DNA from: Bacteroidota bacterium
Lineage (GTDB): Bacteria; Bacteroidota; Bacteroidia; Bacteroidales; Lentimicrobiaceae
NCBI GenBank assembly: GCA_009773515.1
Contig: WSXX01000012.1
Span: forward strand, 1 to 64,000
DNA length: 64,000 bases
Direction: 5' to 3'
How positions within the stretch are numbered: position 1 is the stretch's first letter; the number at the start of each line of letters is the position of its first letter. The position numbers and the translations under genes were made by a program. This document shows positions 7,908-17,553 of the stretch, piece after piece. Under the pieces are notes generated by a model. That model made no database searches. It was not told the DNA's origin and saw nothing but the letters and a program-made list of their open reading frames with translations.

Positions 7908-10900
7908 CTATCTGGAAATAATCACCTTATGCTTCAGAATAGTAGCGTTGTTTAGTTTCAAAGTGAAAAGGTAAATTCCCTGTTTCAGATCATGCACATA
8001 CAACAGTTCTCTTCCAAAAGCGCCTGAAAGTTCAATTTCCTTAACCAGACTGCCATTTGATGAAATAACCGAAAGAACTGCACTTGTAACATCCTGTTCA
8101 GTGAAATAATCGATCAGAACAAAGTCTGATGCCGGAACCGGAAACACCCTGAAACCTGTGTTGCTGAAAACCACCGGAGGTAGAGCCGGAATGGTATCGG
8201 CTAACGATAAGCCCGGGAGAATATAGGGTTCGTAATATTGATTCATTTGGTTGTGAACCTGCATATTGCGTGCATAAACTGAAAGTGGAAAATACGCAGT
8301 AATATCAACAATACGCGCACTGTCTGCTCCATCAGGTCTGACTGAATTCTTTCCATGTGGGAAATATTTCCGGTTAAGCTCCAGAAGAATTTGCAGCTGA
8401 TCTGCCAATTCTATTTCTTCAGGAAAGTTGTCGCGCAAACCTGCAACTGTGCTGTTACTCTGATCAAAATCAACCAGACTGTTATACAATCCGGAAGCCA
8501 GCATTCTGCTTTCAGGCCGTATATCACTTGCCGCTTTTTGTGCTGCTTGATAAATGATGGTGCTGTTAACCTCATTTTCAAAACCCGCAGCAATATCCAT
8601 TTTGTAAAGCTGATCTCTGACCGATTCTATATATGATTTTACCGAAAGCAGAAGTTCAATTCCGGAATAGGTCTGGTAATGTTTCGAAAGATTTGCAACC
8701 ATGTATGAAGGCATTGCAGGTTGACGTTTACCCAATGAGTTAACAATGGCCTGGTTTCGGAAAAATTGCGGATTAGCAGCCAGAACCACAGCAAGCAGAT
8801 TGTCAGGAAAGTAGTAACTCTTTGTTAAGAGATGCAAAACAGTATCACTTAAATACGGTGAATTTTGCATGAGTTTACTGTGTAAGTCAGGCGCATCAAA
8901 ACCATTGCTTTGTCTTATTCTGCTTAACAATTCATTGGTGTTTCCGCCATCAGTCTTTGATTCAGTTTCTGATATTATCTCTTGCCTCCGATTTTCCCAT
9001 TTGAGCAGTGCAGTAGCCGGATCTGTCTGAAAATCGAGAAGATAGGCTGGCACATAAGCGCTGTCGCCGGGATGTTGCAAATTGTTTTTCACCGGGTAAA
9101 TTCCCGATGAACTTACCGGAGGCTGATTCAGATTTTTGCTATTGGTGTAGAAATGATAAAAAATCTTTTTCCCGGCATTGTGCAAGTCACCATCTCTTTG
9201 CAATTTCTTGTATGAAAAATGGTTGCCTGCAGGTTCATCTCCATATTCAGTATGTGCTCCCTGATGCAGCGCAATACCTCTGTTTAAATCAGTGCTGTCA
9301 TGGGTTACACTTATGTCGTATTCATTTCCTGCAAACCAGTTGTTTAAAATCCGTAATCCGCTGACACCATCAATGCTCCGGTTCTGATTTTGTGCAAGAA
9401 CACCATAATTAAGATTTTTGATTGTATTTCCGGATACAATATTGTTCGTGCGTCCGCTGTTGTGAATGACCAGTCCGGATGATTTCGACATCGGCATTAT
9501 GTTCCCTAAAGGACCGGTAAATTCATTTTCTGATATTTGAAAAAGGTTGCAGTGATCAAGATAAACACCTGCTGTAACAGGCTTAAGGCTGACAGGTGCA
9601 TTGGTTGTTGCCATTCTGAAACTTGATTCTGTTACTTTTAGCAAACCTGCACCGGAAATATATGCTCCGGTGAGATTACGGTCAAAATTTGCTTTGTTCA
9701 CAGTGATTATATTACCCGGCAAAGTATGAATGGCATGTATTCCGGTAGAAAGCTGTTTGAATAAGGGTTGTGAATTCAGCCCGAATGGAATGGAATCGGT
9801 ATTGAAACGGTTTACGGTGAATGATGAATTCACGCTCCTGATTCCGGCTCCCCGAAGATGTTGTGGCTGTGTGGTAGGGTTTAATGCGTTTTCAAACTGA
9901 CAACTTGTAAAAATAATTCCATTGTTGTTGTTGATTACAACCATATCTCCGGGCAATGATCCGTCCAGCAACACATCATTGGTTGTGAATCTGCATAGCT
10001 TGAATGAAGAAGGGTTTATGCCGGCAGAAGAGTTTATTTTTACTGATATGAGGTTGTTAACGAAATTGGCGTTCCGGGCTTCAATTATTCCTCCGCTTGT
10101 TCCTTCAATTGGATTTCCGGTGGAATCAATTCCAATACTTTCCAAAGCTACTGTTGCATTATTTATGGATGAACCATAACCTATAAATACATGTCCACGC
10201 GTTTCGTTTTTATTGAAGTCCGGATTCCCGTAAACTTTGATTCCTTTCCATAAATCGGCGCAATTGCTTGTAATTGAAGCACCTTCAATACTCAGGTATC
10301 CGCCTGGCATAACGCTGATACTTCTTCCTCTTCCCATTTCAATATTGCCCCTGATGGTAAGTTTGGCACCTGTATCTACAATTACACTTTGAAGAATATT
10401 CCTGTTATTGTTCCATTCAATGTTTTCTGTAACTCTCAGATCATTTTCTTCAAGCGGAAGGCAAAGGTCGGTTTCCCAGAGTCCGCGCCCAAAAGTTCCG
10501 GCAATAATTTTCTTTCTTTTGTAACTGATTTCAATGTCGGCAACTATCGTCTGCGGAAGACCAGTTCCAAATATAACCCATTCAGCAGTGGTAGAGTCGC
10601 GATAAAATATTCCGGCATCTGTAGCCGCCAGCAAAACATCATAGCCTGCCCCTTTTATGTATTTGATTTTGTTTACCGGAAGGTTCGGAAGCCCTTCAGA
10701 AAAGTTGGTCCATGTCATTCCTCCATCTGTTGAATGATAAACACGGCGGTTTGTCCAGTTATTGACGAGTGAAATCCATATTTTCTGAGGATTTTCAGGG
10801 TGAATGGCGATGTCGGAAATTCCGGCATAGTTCAGATTTATACTCGCACCCCTTGGGGTTACATCAAACCATCTGTTGCCTCCGTCAGGTGTAACAAAAA

Positions 10901-12761
10901 GTTTGGGCTGATCGGGCTGCCCCCAGTCAGGATTCTGAAAAGCAGCATAAATTACCTGTCTGTTTGATGGCGCAATTCTTATTGCCACCAGCTTTGGATC
11001 ATTTACATTCGGGAAATCACTGATTCTTACGAATGATTCTGCTCCATCTGTCGATTTCCACACATTTCTGACTCCGACATAAATTATATTTGGATCAACG
11101 GGGTCCATTTCTAAGGGTTTGTCCCATCGCCCGACTTCAGTGCTGTCTGGTATTCCTTTGTTTTCGAAGTTCTTACCGCCGTCAGTCGATTTCTTAATAA
11201 AAATATGCGGTTGGTCATAACGTGGAGGTACGCCAACCAGATAAACAATATCCGGATTCTGATGGTCAATTGCACCTTCATAAGCATCACTCACCTTTAT
11301 GTTGCGCGTCCATTCCTTTGTTTTGAAATTATAAAACGAAAGGTTGGCATCCTGAGGTCCACCGTACATCATATCGCTGTTGTCGCCGGTGTTGATGTTG
11401 TGGAGCTGAAGTATCTGCATTCCGTTTCGTGTGATGTCGTACCATGAAACAGCACCTGAATCAGAACGGCTGACTCCGCCATCGTTTGCCATGAATAATA
11501 TATCATTTTCTCCATTTGGAAATACATGCAGGTCGCGCACATCGATATGATATTTATGGTCACTGCTGTATATAAATTTTGCCGAATCTTCTTCAATCCG
11601 GTATTTAAACAACCATATTCCACCCAGATAAAATTCATTGTTGTTTGCCGGAGATATTGCCAGTTGCATCTTCCAGTATCCGGCGAGTGGCTCAAATCTC
11701 ATTTTGAGTTCTTCATAAGTCTGTCCCTGATCAAAAGATCTGAAAAGGTATTTCCGTGCACCAGGATAGGTATTCGTTGTGTCGTATGTTTCGCAATAAG
11801 CAAGCAACAGATCAGGGTTTTGCTCTGAGAAAGCCAGTTGAAGCCGCAAAGGAACAAAATTGGTGTCCATTGGCAACGAGGCGGTTATGTCAATCCATGA
11901 AGATCCGGCGTCTTCACTTTTCAGAAGTGCATTACCACAGGCATAAACCTTGTCAGGGTTTGTTGGATGATGGTTAATCGAAAACAGCTCAGCTTTATTA
12001 CGTTCGAATACTTTTTCCCAGGTTTGCGCACCATCGGTTGATCGGTAGATGAGCCCTTTGAGCTGGTATTCAGTATTTAAAAGGGCAAGCATGGTATCCG
12101 GCGACGCGGGGTTGATTTTCATTTTCTGAACCACAAATCCATTGGATATAATCTGATTATCCAATGCATTCTGATGCCAGGTTTCTCCGGCATCCCAACT
12201 TTCAAGCACTCCAACTCCGTATGACCTGTTGAAACTCAGATGTCCTGTTCCCAGAAAAATATGATTCTTATCCCGTGGATCAACCTGAATGGAAAGTACA
12301 CCTGTAGTAAAGAGGTCGCCGGTAATTGATTTCCAGTTATTCCCTCCATCATAGGTTGCCCAGGCGCCTCCTGTGTTGCTTCCTGCATAAATTGTTTGAT
12401 AATCTGTTGTGTCAACCCACAAGGAATATATCTGCCCCAACTGAGCAGTAACCGGATGTGTAACAACCGAAGGCCCAAGCGGGTACCATTGGGCATACTG
12501 TGAATTTTCGGGAATATTGCGTTCGTTCGAAGTTGCCTTGTATTCCGACATTGCATTGAGATAAGTTCTCATGCTGCCGTTTTGATCAGCGCGGGGACCG
12601 AAAAACCATTCAGCCCTGGCTTGTTGTTTGATGCTGTGCGGAAGTTTTCCATGGCCTCCATGCCCTGAAACAAAAGGCAACTGCCCGGATGTGTTGCCGG
12701 CCGTAATCCCCAGAATTAAGAAAATAAAAGTCTTACACAGAAATTTGTATCTCCCGATCAT
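7908..12761 (-). CDS. giant T9SS-secreted beta-propeller/beta-helix protein
   Basis: A 1617-residue exported protein of unknown function. Residues 1-27 form a signal peptide ending in SGQ. Residues about 100-780 form a sortilin/BNR-type propeller with many Asp-box repeats (STDGAQTW, STDGGKNF, TPDGGNRW, STDGGMTW). About 800-1250 is a right-handed beta-helix region (many LxIxxNxF-type turns, GVLAQNQNR, AGNHF), then an alpha-helical segment (about 1280-1500), then a T9SS type A sorting domain (about 1535-1617, with FRVFPVPASDFVLIDY and GIYLFTLKL). The beta-helix plus helical part is homologous to the C-terminal half of the subtilisin at 29213-33031. It stands alone, 172 bp downstream of nrfH's start side, on the same strand. 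The family often carries glycosidase-like propellers but no catalytic residues can be assigned. Confidence 0.8.
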   Translation of the reverse strand: MIGRYKFLCKTFIFLILGITAGNTSGQLPFVSGHGGHGKLPHSIKQQARAEWFFGPRADQNGSMRTYLNAMSEYKATSNERNIPENSQYAQWYPLGPSVVTHPVTAQLGQIYSLWVDTTDYQTIYAGSNTGGAWATYDGGNNWKSITGDLFTTGVLSIQVDPRDKNHIFLGTGHLSFNRSYGVGVLESWDAGETWHQNALDNQIISNGFVVQKMKINPASPDTMLALLNTEYQLKGLIYRSTDGAQTWEKVFERNKAELFSINHHPTNPDKVYACGNALLKSEDAGSSWIDITASLPMDTNFVPLRLQLAFSEQNPDLLLAYCETYDTTNTYPGARKYLFRSFDQGQTYEELKMRFEPLAGYWKMQLAISPANNNEFYLGGIWLFKYRIEEDSAKFIYSSDHKYHIDVRDLHVFPNGENDILFMANDGGVSRSDSGAVSWYDITRNGMQILQLHNINTGDNSDMMYGGPQDANLSFYNFKTKEWTRNIKVSDAYEGAIDHQNPDIVYLVGVPPRYDQPHIFIKKSTDGGKNFENKGIPDSTEVGRWDKPLEMDPVDPNIIYVGVRNVWKSTDGAESFVRISDFPNVNDPKLVAIRIAPSNRQVIYAAFQNPDWGQPDQPKLFVTPDGGNRWFDVTPRGASINLNYAGISDIAIHPENPQKIWISLVNNWTNRRVYHSTDGGMTWTNFSEGLPNLPVNKIKYIKGAGYDVLLAATDAGIFYRDSTTAEWVIFGTGLPQTIVADIEISYKRKKIIAGTFGRGLWETDLCLPLEENDLRVTENIEWNNNRNILQSVIVDTGAKLTIRGNIEMGRGRSISVMPGGYLSIEGASITSNCADLWKGIKVYGNPDFNKNETRGHVFIGYGSSINNATVALESIGIDSTGNPIEGTSGGIIEARNANFVNNLISVKINSSAGINPSSFKLCRFTTNDVLLDGSLPGDMVVINNNNGIIFTSCQFENALNPTTQPQHLRGAGIRSVNSSFTVNRFNTDSIPFGLNSQPLFKQLSTGIHAIHTLPGNIITVNKANFDRNLTGAYISGAGLLKVTESSFRMATTNAPVSLKPVTAGVYLDHCNLFQISENEFTGPLGNIMPMSKSSGLVIHNSGRTNNIVSGNTIKNLNYGVLAQNQNRSIDGVSGLRILNNWFAGNEYDISVTHDSTDLNRGIALHQGAHTEYGDEPAGNHFSYKKLQRDGDLHNAGKKIFYHFYTNSKNLNQPPVSSSGIYPVKNNLQHPGDSAYVPAYLLDFQTDPATALLKWENRRQEIISETESKTDGGNTNELLSRIRQSNGFDAPDLHSKLMQNSPYLSDTVLHLLTKSYYFPDNLLAVVLAANPQFFRNQAIVNSLGKRQPAMPSYMVANLSKHYQTYSGIELLLSVKSYIESVRDQLYKMDIAAGFENEVNSTIIYQAAQKAASDIRPESRMLASGLYNSLVDFDQSNSTVAGLRDNFPEEIELADQLQILLELNRKYFPHGKNSVRPDGADSARIVDITAYFPLSVYARNMQVHNQMNQYYEPYILPGLSLADTIPALPPVVFSNTGFRVFPVPASDFVLIDYFTEQDVTSAVLSVISSNGSLVKEIELSGAFGRELLYVHDLKQGIYLFTLKLNNATILKHKVIISR

Positions 12762-12953
12762 CGCAGTGATTTTTTAGTTTCAGGTAGTAATTAAGAAATC
12801 CGCTTCGATACTTCATAATGGCATTTTTCCGCATCAACAAGTGGTTTTCTTTCTGATAAAAGTTGTTTTTTCAAAGATAACTGAAAACTATTTAGTACGG
12901 GATATTGCCATTCTTTTTAACAAATAATTATGTGTCTTTTGTTCCGTAATAAA

Positions 12954-12993
12954 ATTGCCAGCCAATCAACCATTGAAGATTGTGGCTGGCAAT
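12954..12993 (-). terminator. terminator after the cupin/PepSY pair
   Basis: ATTGCCAGCC (12954-12963) and GGCTGGCAAT (12984-12993) form a perfect 10-bp stem. On the minus strand it is followed by TTTTATT. It lies 18 bases past the stop of the cupin gene at 13012. Confidence 0.7.
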
Positions 12994-13011
12994 GTCATTA
13001 TCTAAAATAAA

Positions 13012-13323
13012 CTATACAGGCTTGGTTTTAATTACCAAAACCTTAAACGGTGAAATTGAAATGTTGTCGAAACTACGGTTTTTGCCACCCTCAATATGTA
13101 TGCACTGATCTTTAAGAACAAGCACCCGTTCATCATCAGTTTCGAGCATAGCTTTCCCTTCGGTTACAAAAAACACGACATCATTTTCGTTGATGTGTTT
13201 TTCAATTTTTTCGCCCGGTTTCATGCTCAGGTGAACTACTTCCACCCCGGGAAGTTGGGCAAGTATGTGCCCGTCAACGTTATACGGTACTTTTGGTGCT
13301 TCGTTCAATCGCAGGATTTTCAT
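13012..13323 (-). CDS. small cupin-domain protein
   Basis: A 103-residue single-domain cupin. The barrel is seen in LSMKPGEKIEKHINENDVVF (first cupin motif, with histidine and glutamate-type metal ligands) and the later GGKNRSFDN segment. Its start overlaps the end of the PepSY gene by 44 bp, so the two are translationally coupled in one operon and the hairpin at 12954-12993 ends the transcript. Function is unknown. Similar small cupins act as metal-bound sensors or dioxygenase-like proteins; the neighbourhood suggests a redox or nitrogen-oxide link, which is only inference. Confidence 0.75.
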   Translation of the reverse strand: MKILRLNEAPKVPYNVDGHILAQLPGVEVVHLSMKPGEKIEKHINENDVVFFVTEGKAMLETDDERVLVLKDQCIHIEGGKNRSFDNISISPFKVLVIKTKPV

Positions 13324-14845
13324 ATAAGGCTTTGTTTTTTGGTTTTTTACTTCTCTTTCTCATTTTTAACCACATCCATAAGCCCGTGATGATAATGAGC
13401 AAAGTGGTGATACCCATCAATGGGACATACAGTATGTAAAAGTCGCTTAAAATTACGGAAAATATTCTTCCGGTATGCACCTCAAGTGAAAGATTCCAAA
13501 GTGAAACCGGTAGCCTGCGAATTTCCTCAGGCATTTGTGGTTTTATTTTGCTTTTGTTCAGCGGAATCCATCCCGCCTGATAATCAATCATTGCCAGAGC
13601 TTCTCCGTTTTCGGTTATCACCCCTGATAAAGCCAGCGCTCCGAAAGGATTTCCTCTTGCTCCGGTGCGGGCCGGCAAGCCGGTTACATAATCTGTAACA
13701 ATATCAAAATCAGGCTGCCACCTGTAAAGTCCACTGAATGAAGCTACCAGCAAACCACCTTCCGGCAGATGCTCAAAAGCTGTGATTCCCATCACACTTA
13801 CTTCAGGTTGAACCTGGAATGCTCGGCTGATTGTATCGCCTGGTGTGAATCTGTAAAACCCTTCGCTTGTTGAAACGATTATGCTGTTTGATGCTGAATC
13901 GGTGAGCATGTCGCGCAGTTTGTCGTGCCATGGATTTTTATGGTCGAGACTGGAGCCGGGAATCGGACTTACACGTGAATAAGCAATCGGAATAAGCAGG
14001 GGAGGTCGCAAAAACATCCCGGTAATGGTCGTAATCAGCAGAAATACAATACCATAGACCCCAAGCTTATTGTGCCAGTTGATCGAAAACCGATTGATTC
14101 GTTTCAGCTTCTTTTTTAGTTTTTCGCCTGATCTGCGTGCCATCGAAGGCATCAGGGTGTAATAAAATCCGCTGAGCGTGATAAAAATCAAACCCAAACC
14201 GACAAGGTCAACAAGGATTTTCCCGGGAAGCCCCATTAATTCACCGCTGTGTATAATCCAGAGTGTGCGGAAAAGACTGGCTTTGCCATCGTCATTTTCT
14301 GCCCTGGGGATGGGGATTTCTGAGATCATTTGAGCGTTCCCCTCTGGAAAAGTATAAAGATGAGATCGGGTGAGTACAAGTATCTGACTCCCATGTTGTT
14401 CCACCCTTACTACCCGCGGAGTTTTTTCAGGAAGAGTATATGATTCCCATTCTTTTGACTCCTGATTATATCGGAATAATCCGAAAAGTGTACCTGCATA
14501 TAAATCCCCGTTTTCAGAATGTAGCATGCTGAAAATTTTCCGCTTGTCCATGCCTTTGCCCAATCCATTATTGAAATCAGTAAAAGTGCTTAACTGCTTG
14601 TCGGTTCTATAAATTCCGATATTTCCATACACAAGGTAACTGCCATCTTTCAAAGCGATGTTGCCTTTTATGGCTGCAAGATTCCAGTTTTTATAGTGGT
14701 AATCAGGAGGCAGCAATTGCCTGGAAAAGTTAATGTTTGAGAACCAATCCCTGTGATTCATTACAATGCCGGAAGCCGCAAACAACAGCAGAAAGAATCC
14801 TATAATCAGAGAAGGCCATTTGTGGTATTTACGGAGCGTCTTCAT
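13280..14845 (-). CDS. PepSY-associated membrane protein
   Basis: A 521-residue inner-membrane protein of the PepSY-associated transmembrane family. Four hydrophobic segments are visible: about 11-32 (IIGFFLLLFAASGIVMNH, the family's first helix), about 205-230, about 262-285 and about 468-492. Between them lie two periplasmic regions with beta-propeller-like repeats (GDLYAGTLFGLFRY, GGLLVASFSGLYRW), unlike the simple PepSY loops of iron-reductase relatives. Members of this family commonly assist metal reduction or siderophore handling. It overlaps the downstream cupin gene by 44 bp. The spacer upstream is full of short repeats. Confidence 0.75.
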   Translation of the reverse strand: MKTLRKYHKWPSLIIGFFLLLFAASGIVMNHRDWFSNINFSRQLLPPDYHYKNWNLAAIKGNIALKDGSYLVYGNIGIYRTDKQLSTFTDFNNGLGKGMDKRKIFSMLHSENGDLYAGTLFGLFRYNQESKEWESYTLPEKTPRVVRVEQHGSQILVLTRSHLYTFPEGNAQMISEIPIPRAENDDGKASLFRTLWIIHSGELMGLPGKILVDLVGLGLIFITLSGFYYTLMPSMARRSGEKLKKKLKRINRFSINWHNKLGVYGIVFLLITTITGMFLRPPLLIPIAYSRVSPIPGSSLDHKNPWHDKLRDMLTDSASNSIIVSTSEGFYRFTPGDTISRAFQVQPEVSVMGITAFEHLPEGGLLVASFSGLYRWQPDFDIVTDYVTGLPARTGARGNPFGALALSGVITENGEALAMIDYQAGWIPLNKSKIKPQMPEEIRRLPVSLWNLSLEVHTGRIFSVILSDFYILYVPLMGITTLLIIITGLWMWLKMRKRSKKPKNKALYENPAIERSTKSTV

Positions 14846-14914
14846 TTATTTAATTTCGGATTTCGGATGTTGGATGTCGGATTTCGGATGTCTGATTTCG
14901 GATGTCAGCGGTCG

Positions 14915-14947
14915 CTTGTCTCGGGAGCGCGAAGCGATAACGAGAGA
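14915..14947. repeat. GGAGCGCGAAGCG palindromic repeat, copy 1
   Basis: CTTGTCTCGGGAGCGCGAAG followed by CGATAACGAGAG; the ends TCTCG and CGAGA are complementary. Near-identical copies are at 17518-17551, 58872-58906 and 58938-58972. Confidence 0.8.
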
Positions 14948-15016
14948 GATCAGATGTCGGAAGTCAGATGTCAGATGTCTCCTTTTTATTTTAGAAAATC
15001 CGCAATAGAAAAAGAA

Positions 15017-15069
15017 GACCTAACAAGTCGTAAGCATGTCCGCCTCGGGGTGGGAAGACTTGTTAGGTC
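15017..15069. repeat. isolated RAYT-type hairpin, long-loop form
   Basis: GACCTAACAAGTC at the left and GACTTGTTAGGTC at the right give a perfect 13-bp stem around a 27-base loop containing CCGCCTCG. The same long-loop form ends the array beside the transposase at 25358-25409, about 10 kb away. Confidence 0.8.
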
Positions 15070-15115
15070 AATCCGAAATCCATTTAGAAATTAGAAATTA
15101 GAAATTAGAAATTCG

Positions 15116-15445
15116 CTAGGCCTTAATCATCGTCAACACCATTTTAAACCGCGTAACCGCATTTACAGCATGCGGAATATTTGCAGGCATAATAATGGTT
15201 TCACCGGCAGTCATATGATTGGGCTCACCACCTATCACGATTTCAGCTTCGCCTTCCATTACCTGAATCATTGCATCAAATGGTGCTGTATGTTCGCTTA
15301 GTTTCTGGCCCTGATCAAATGCAAAAAGGCTGACATTTCCAACGCTTTTTTCTAGTACACGCTTACTTACAATCCCTCCGTCGGAGTAGCTGATTTCGTT
15401 GTTGAATGAAAAAGGTTTACGGTTGTTGAATTTATTGTTGTCCAT
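15116..15445 (-). CDS. cupin-domain protein
   Basis: A 109-residue cupin, probably cytoplasmic. The two cupin motifs are visible: GQKLSEHTAPFDAMIQVMEG (histidine and a late glutamate) and PANIPHAVNAVTRFKMVLTM (conserved histidine). I chose Met at 15445 (MDNNKFNNRK); the frame opens 14 codons earlier, but that ATG lies inside an inverted-repeat element (15485-15697) and gives an uncharacteristic sequence. It lies downstream of hcp on the same strand with that element between them. Cupins of this type are often found beside hcp in anaerobes; the function is unknown. Confidence 0.75.
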   Translation of the reverse strand: MDNNKFNNRKPFSFNNEISYSDGGIVSKRVLEKSVGNVSLFAFDQGQKLSEHTAPFDAMIQVMEGEAEIVIGGEPNHMTAGETIIMPANIPHAVNAVTRFKMVLTMIKA

Positions 15446-15484
15446 GGTTTTGATTTTTAGTTGTTGTTTGTGAAATTCAGAAAT

Positions 15485-15697
15485 CATTATTGTTCGGGGA
15501 AAGTTTTGAATATTATTACAAATAATTGATATTGAATCTCATAGACAAAAGCAGAGGAACAATACCTTACTTTATAAAATTTGCCACCAAAACACGAAAT
15601 CACCAAATTTCATCAATTTAATTCATTCATTTTGTGTAATTTGGAGTTTTGGAGATTTGGTGGCAAGGAAATTTTCGATTTTCACCGGACAATAGTG
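15485..15697. mobile_element. 213-bp element with terminal inverted repeats, copy M1
   Basis: The ends are CATTATTGTTCGGGGAAA (15485) and the complement of CACTATTGTCCGGTGAAA (to 15697): 18-bp terminal inverted repeats with 3 mismatches. Inside is a long imperfect palindrome with GCCACCAAA and TTTGGTGGC arms (about 15581-15665). It has no open frame. An inverted copy of the whole element lies at 63423-63649 and a diverged one at 36216-36424. This looks like a non-autonomous MITE-type element. Confidence 0.75.
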
Positions 15698-15706
15698 TTC
15701 AGAAAT

Positions 15707-17359
15707 CTAATTCAGGAAGAGCTTCATATCTTCGTCCACACTTCCAATGGGTGCAATCCCGAAAGTTTCAACCAGCACTTTGGCTACGTTGGGCGACAGG
15801 AAAGCCGGCAGGGTAGGGCCGAGGTGAATCTTCTTCACGCCAAGTGAAAGCAATGCAAGAAGCACAATTACTGCCTTTTGCTCATACCATGCAATGTTAT
15901 AGGCGATTGGCAGATCGTTGATGTCGTTGAGTTCAAATACTTCTTTCAGCTTCAGGGCAATTACAGCCAGTGAATATGAGTCGTTGCATTGTCCTGCATC
16001 AAGCACACGTGGAATTCCGCCAATATCCCCCAATGGCAGTTTGTTGTAACGGTATTTTGCACAACCGGCCGTGAGAATAACCGTGTCTTTTGGCAAAGCT
16101 TCAGCAAATTCGGTGTAATAGTTTCGGTCTTTCATACGGCCATCGCAGCCAGCCATAACAAAGAACTTACGAATGGCACCTGATTTTACAGCTTCAACCA
16201 CTTTATCGGCCAAAGCAAATACCTGTGCATGGGCAAATCCACCAACGATTTCACCTGTTTCAATTTCAGTGGGTGAAGCACATTTTTTAGCGTGTTCAAT
16301 TATTTCACTGAAATCTTTCATCTTTCCGTTTTCACGGTTGGGGATGTGTTTGAATCCTGCAAATCCTGACGCTCCTGTGGTGTAAACCTTGTCGCTGTAA
16401 GTTGATGTTGAAGTCGGAGGAACTATACAATTGGTGGTAAAAAGAACCGGTCCGTTGAAGGTTGCAAATTCTTCTTTCTGTTTCCACCATGAACTTCCAT
16501 AGTTTCCAATAAAATGACTGTATTTTTTGAACGCAGGATAGTAATTTGCCGGCAGCATCTCGCTATGCGTATAAACATCAACACCGGTTCCATCGGTCTG
16601 TTTCAGCAATTCTTCCATGTCTTTCAGGTCATGTCCGCTGATAAGAATACCAGGCTTGTTGCTTACGCCGATGTTTACTTTCGTGATTTCCGGATTTCCG
16701 TAATTGCTTGTGTTGGCTTTGTCGAGAAGTGCCATTGCTGTAACTCCGAATTTTCCACATTCCATAACCAGGCCAACAAGTTCATCGGCTGTGTGTTCTT
16801 CGGTGGTTGAAACCAGCGCCCTTTGCATAAAAGCATACAATTCAGGGTCTTCGAAACCAAGGTTGAAGGCGTGTTCAGTGTATGCTGCCATGCCTTTTAA
16901 GCCGTAAATAAGCAATTCGCGAAGCGAACGAACGTCTTCATTTTCAGTGGATAATACACCAACTTCAAGCGCTTTTTCGTCAAATACTGATTCGCTGTCG
17001 GCAAACCAGATAGCCGATTCATGCAATTTGGTTTCATCAAAAGTTACACCGGCTTTTTCGCAGGTACTTTTCATTTCTGCGCGTAATCTCAGTCCTTCAT
17101 GAATGCGTTTGATAAAAACTGCACGATCAAAATTGGCATTGGTGATGGTTGCAAACAGGCTGTCAGTCACAAATTTGTTGACTTCAGCTGATTCTATCCC
17201 TTTTTCACGGGCTTTTTCACTGTAGATGGATATCCCTTTCAGAACAAACATCAGCAAATCCTGCAGGTTGGCAACATCGTCGCTTTTTCCGCAAACTCCT
17301 TTAATGGTGCAACCGGTTCCTTTGGCTGCTTCCTGGCATTGAAAACAAAACATGCTCAT
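15707..17359 (-). CDS. hcp: hybrid cluster protein (hydroxylamine/NO reductase)
   Basis: A 550-residue cytoplasmic Fe-S enzyme that handles reactive nitrogen species: it reduces nitric oxide to N2O and, in vitro, hydroxylamine to ammonium. The N-terminal cysteines Cys5, Cys8, Cys17 and Cys23 (C-x2-C-x8-C-x5-C) match the [4Fe-4S] motif of the anaerobic class I form typified by Desulfovibrio, and the length agrees. Later ligands of the hybrid 4Fe-2S-2O cluster are visible in [23 protein letters not shown] and GQCNDSYS. The third codon (MFCFQC) could also be the start. It is part of a minus-strand cluster with a Fe-S protein and two Rrf2 regulators; the spacer upstream carries octamer tandem repeats. 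Confidence 0.96.
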   Translation of the reverse strand: MSMFCFQCQEAAKGTGCTIKGVCGKSDDVANLQDLLMFVLKGISIYSEKAREKGIESAEVNKFVTDSLFATITNANFDRAVFIKRIHEGLRLRAEMKSTCEKAGVTFDETKLHESAIWFADSESVFDEKALEVGVLSTENEDVRSLRELLIYGLKGMAAYTEHAFNLGFEDPELYAFMQRALVSTTEEHTADELVGLVMECGKFGVTAMALLDKANTSNYGNPEITKVNIGVSNKPGILISGHDLKDMEELLKQTDGTGVDVYTHSEMLPANYYPAFKKYSHFIGNYGSSWWKQKEEFATFNGPVLFTTNCIVPPTSTSTYSDKVYTTGASGFAGFKHIPNRENGKMKDFSEIIEHAKKCASPTEIETGEIVGGFAHAQVFALADKVVEAVKSGAIRKFFVMAGCDGRMKDRNYYTEFAEALPKDTVILTAGCAKYRYNKLPLGDIGGIPRVLDAGQCNDSYSLAVIALKLKEVFELNDINDLPIAYNIAWYEQKAVIVLLALLSLGVKKIHLGPTLPAFLSPNVAKVLVETFGIAPIGSVDEDMKLFLN

Positions 17360-17389
17360 TTTTTTAATTTTTTGTGATTTATATTAGAA

Positions 17390-17485
17390 ATTCAAAGATT
17401 CAAAGATTCAAAGATTCAATGATTCAAAGATTCAATGATTCAAAGATTCAAGGATTCAAGGATTCAAGGATTCAAAGATTCAAGG
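17390..17485. repeat. twelve ATTCAANG octamers
   Basis: Ninety-six bases are exactly twelve 8-bp units ATTCAA-A/T/G-G with no phase slip. They lie 31-126 bases upstream of the hcp start, probably in its leader or promoter. The variant seventh base (A, T or G) is arranged in blocks, as expected of expansion and contraction. Confidence 0.9.
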
Positions 17486-17490
17486 ATTTG

Positions 17491-17551
17491 GAAATTAGAA
17501 ATTAGAAATTAGAAATTACTTGTCTTGGGAGCGCGAAGCGATAACGAGAGA
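17491..17551. repeat. TTAGAAA heptamers joined to GGAGCGCGAAGCG palindrome, copy 2
   Basis: Three TTAGAAA units (17495-17515) run straight into CTTGTCTTGGGAGCGCGAAG and CGATAACGAGAG (17518-17551). The array ends two bases before the stop codon of the upstream porin gene. Confidence 0.85.
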
Positions 17552-17553
17552 AA

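Larger units (their letters stand above)
14846..15115. repeat. repeat-filled spacer: degenerate tandem repeats, palindrome, hairpin, heptamers
   Basis: Between the cupin gene and the PepSY gene, in order: a degenerate run of GGATTTC/GGATGTC units (about 14856-14910), a copy of the GGAGCGCGAAGCG palindrome (14915-14947), further AGATGTC-like units to about 14980, a lone RAYT-type hairpin (15017-15069), and four exact TTAGAAA heptamers (15084-15111). No gene fits here. Confidence 0.8.

Noticed and set aside
15446-15487. Upstream start for the cupin at 15116
   Set aside because: That ATG lies in the inverted end of element M1 and the added residues are not cupin-like.
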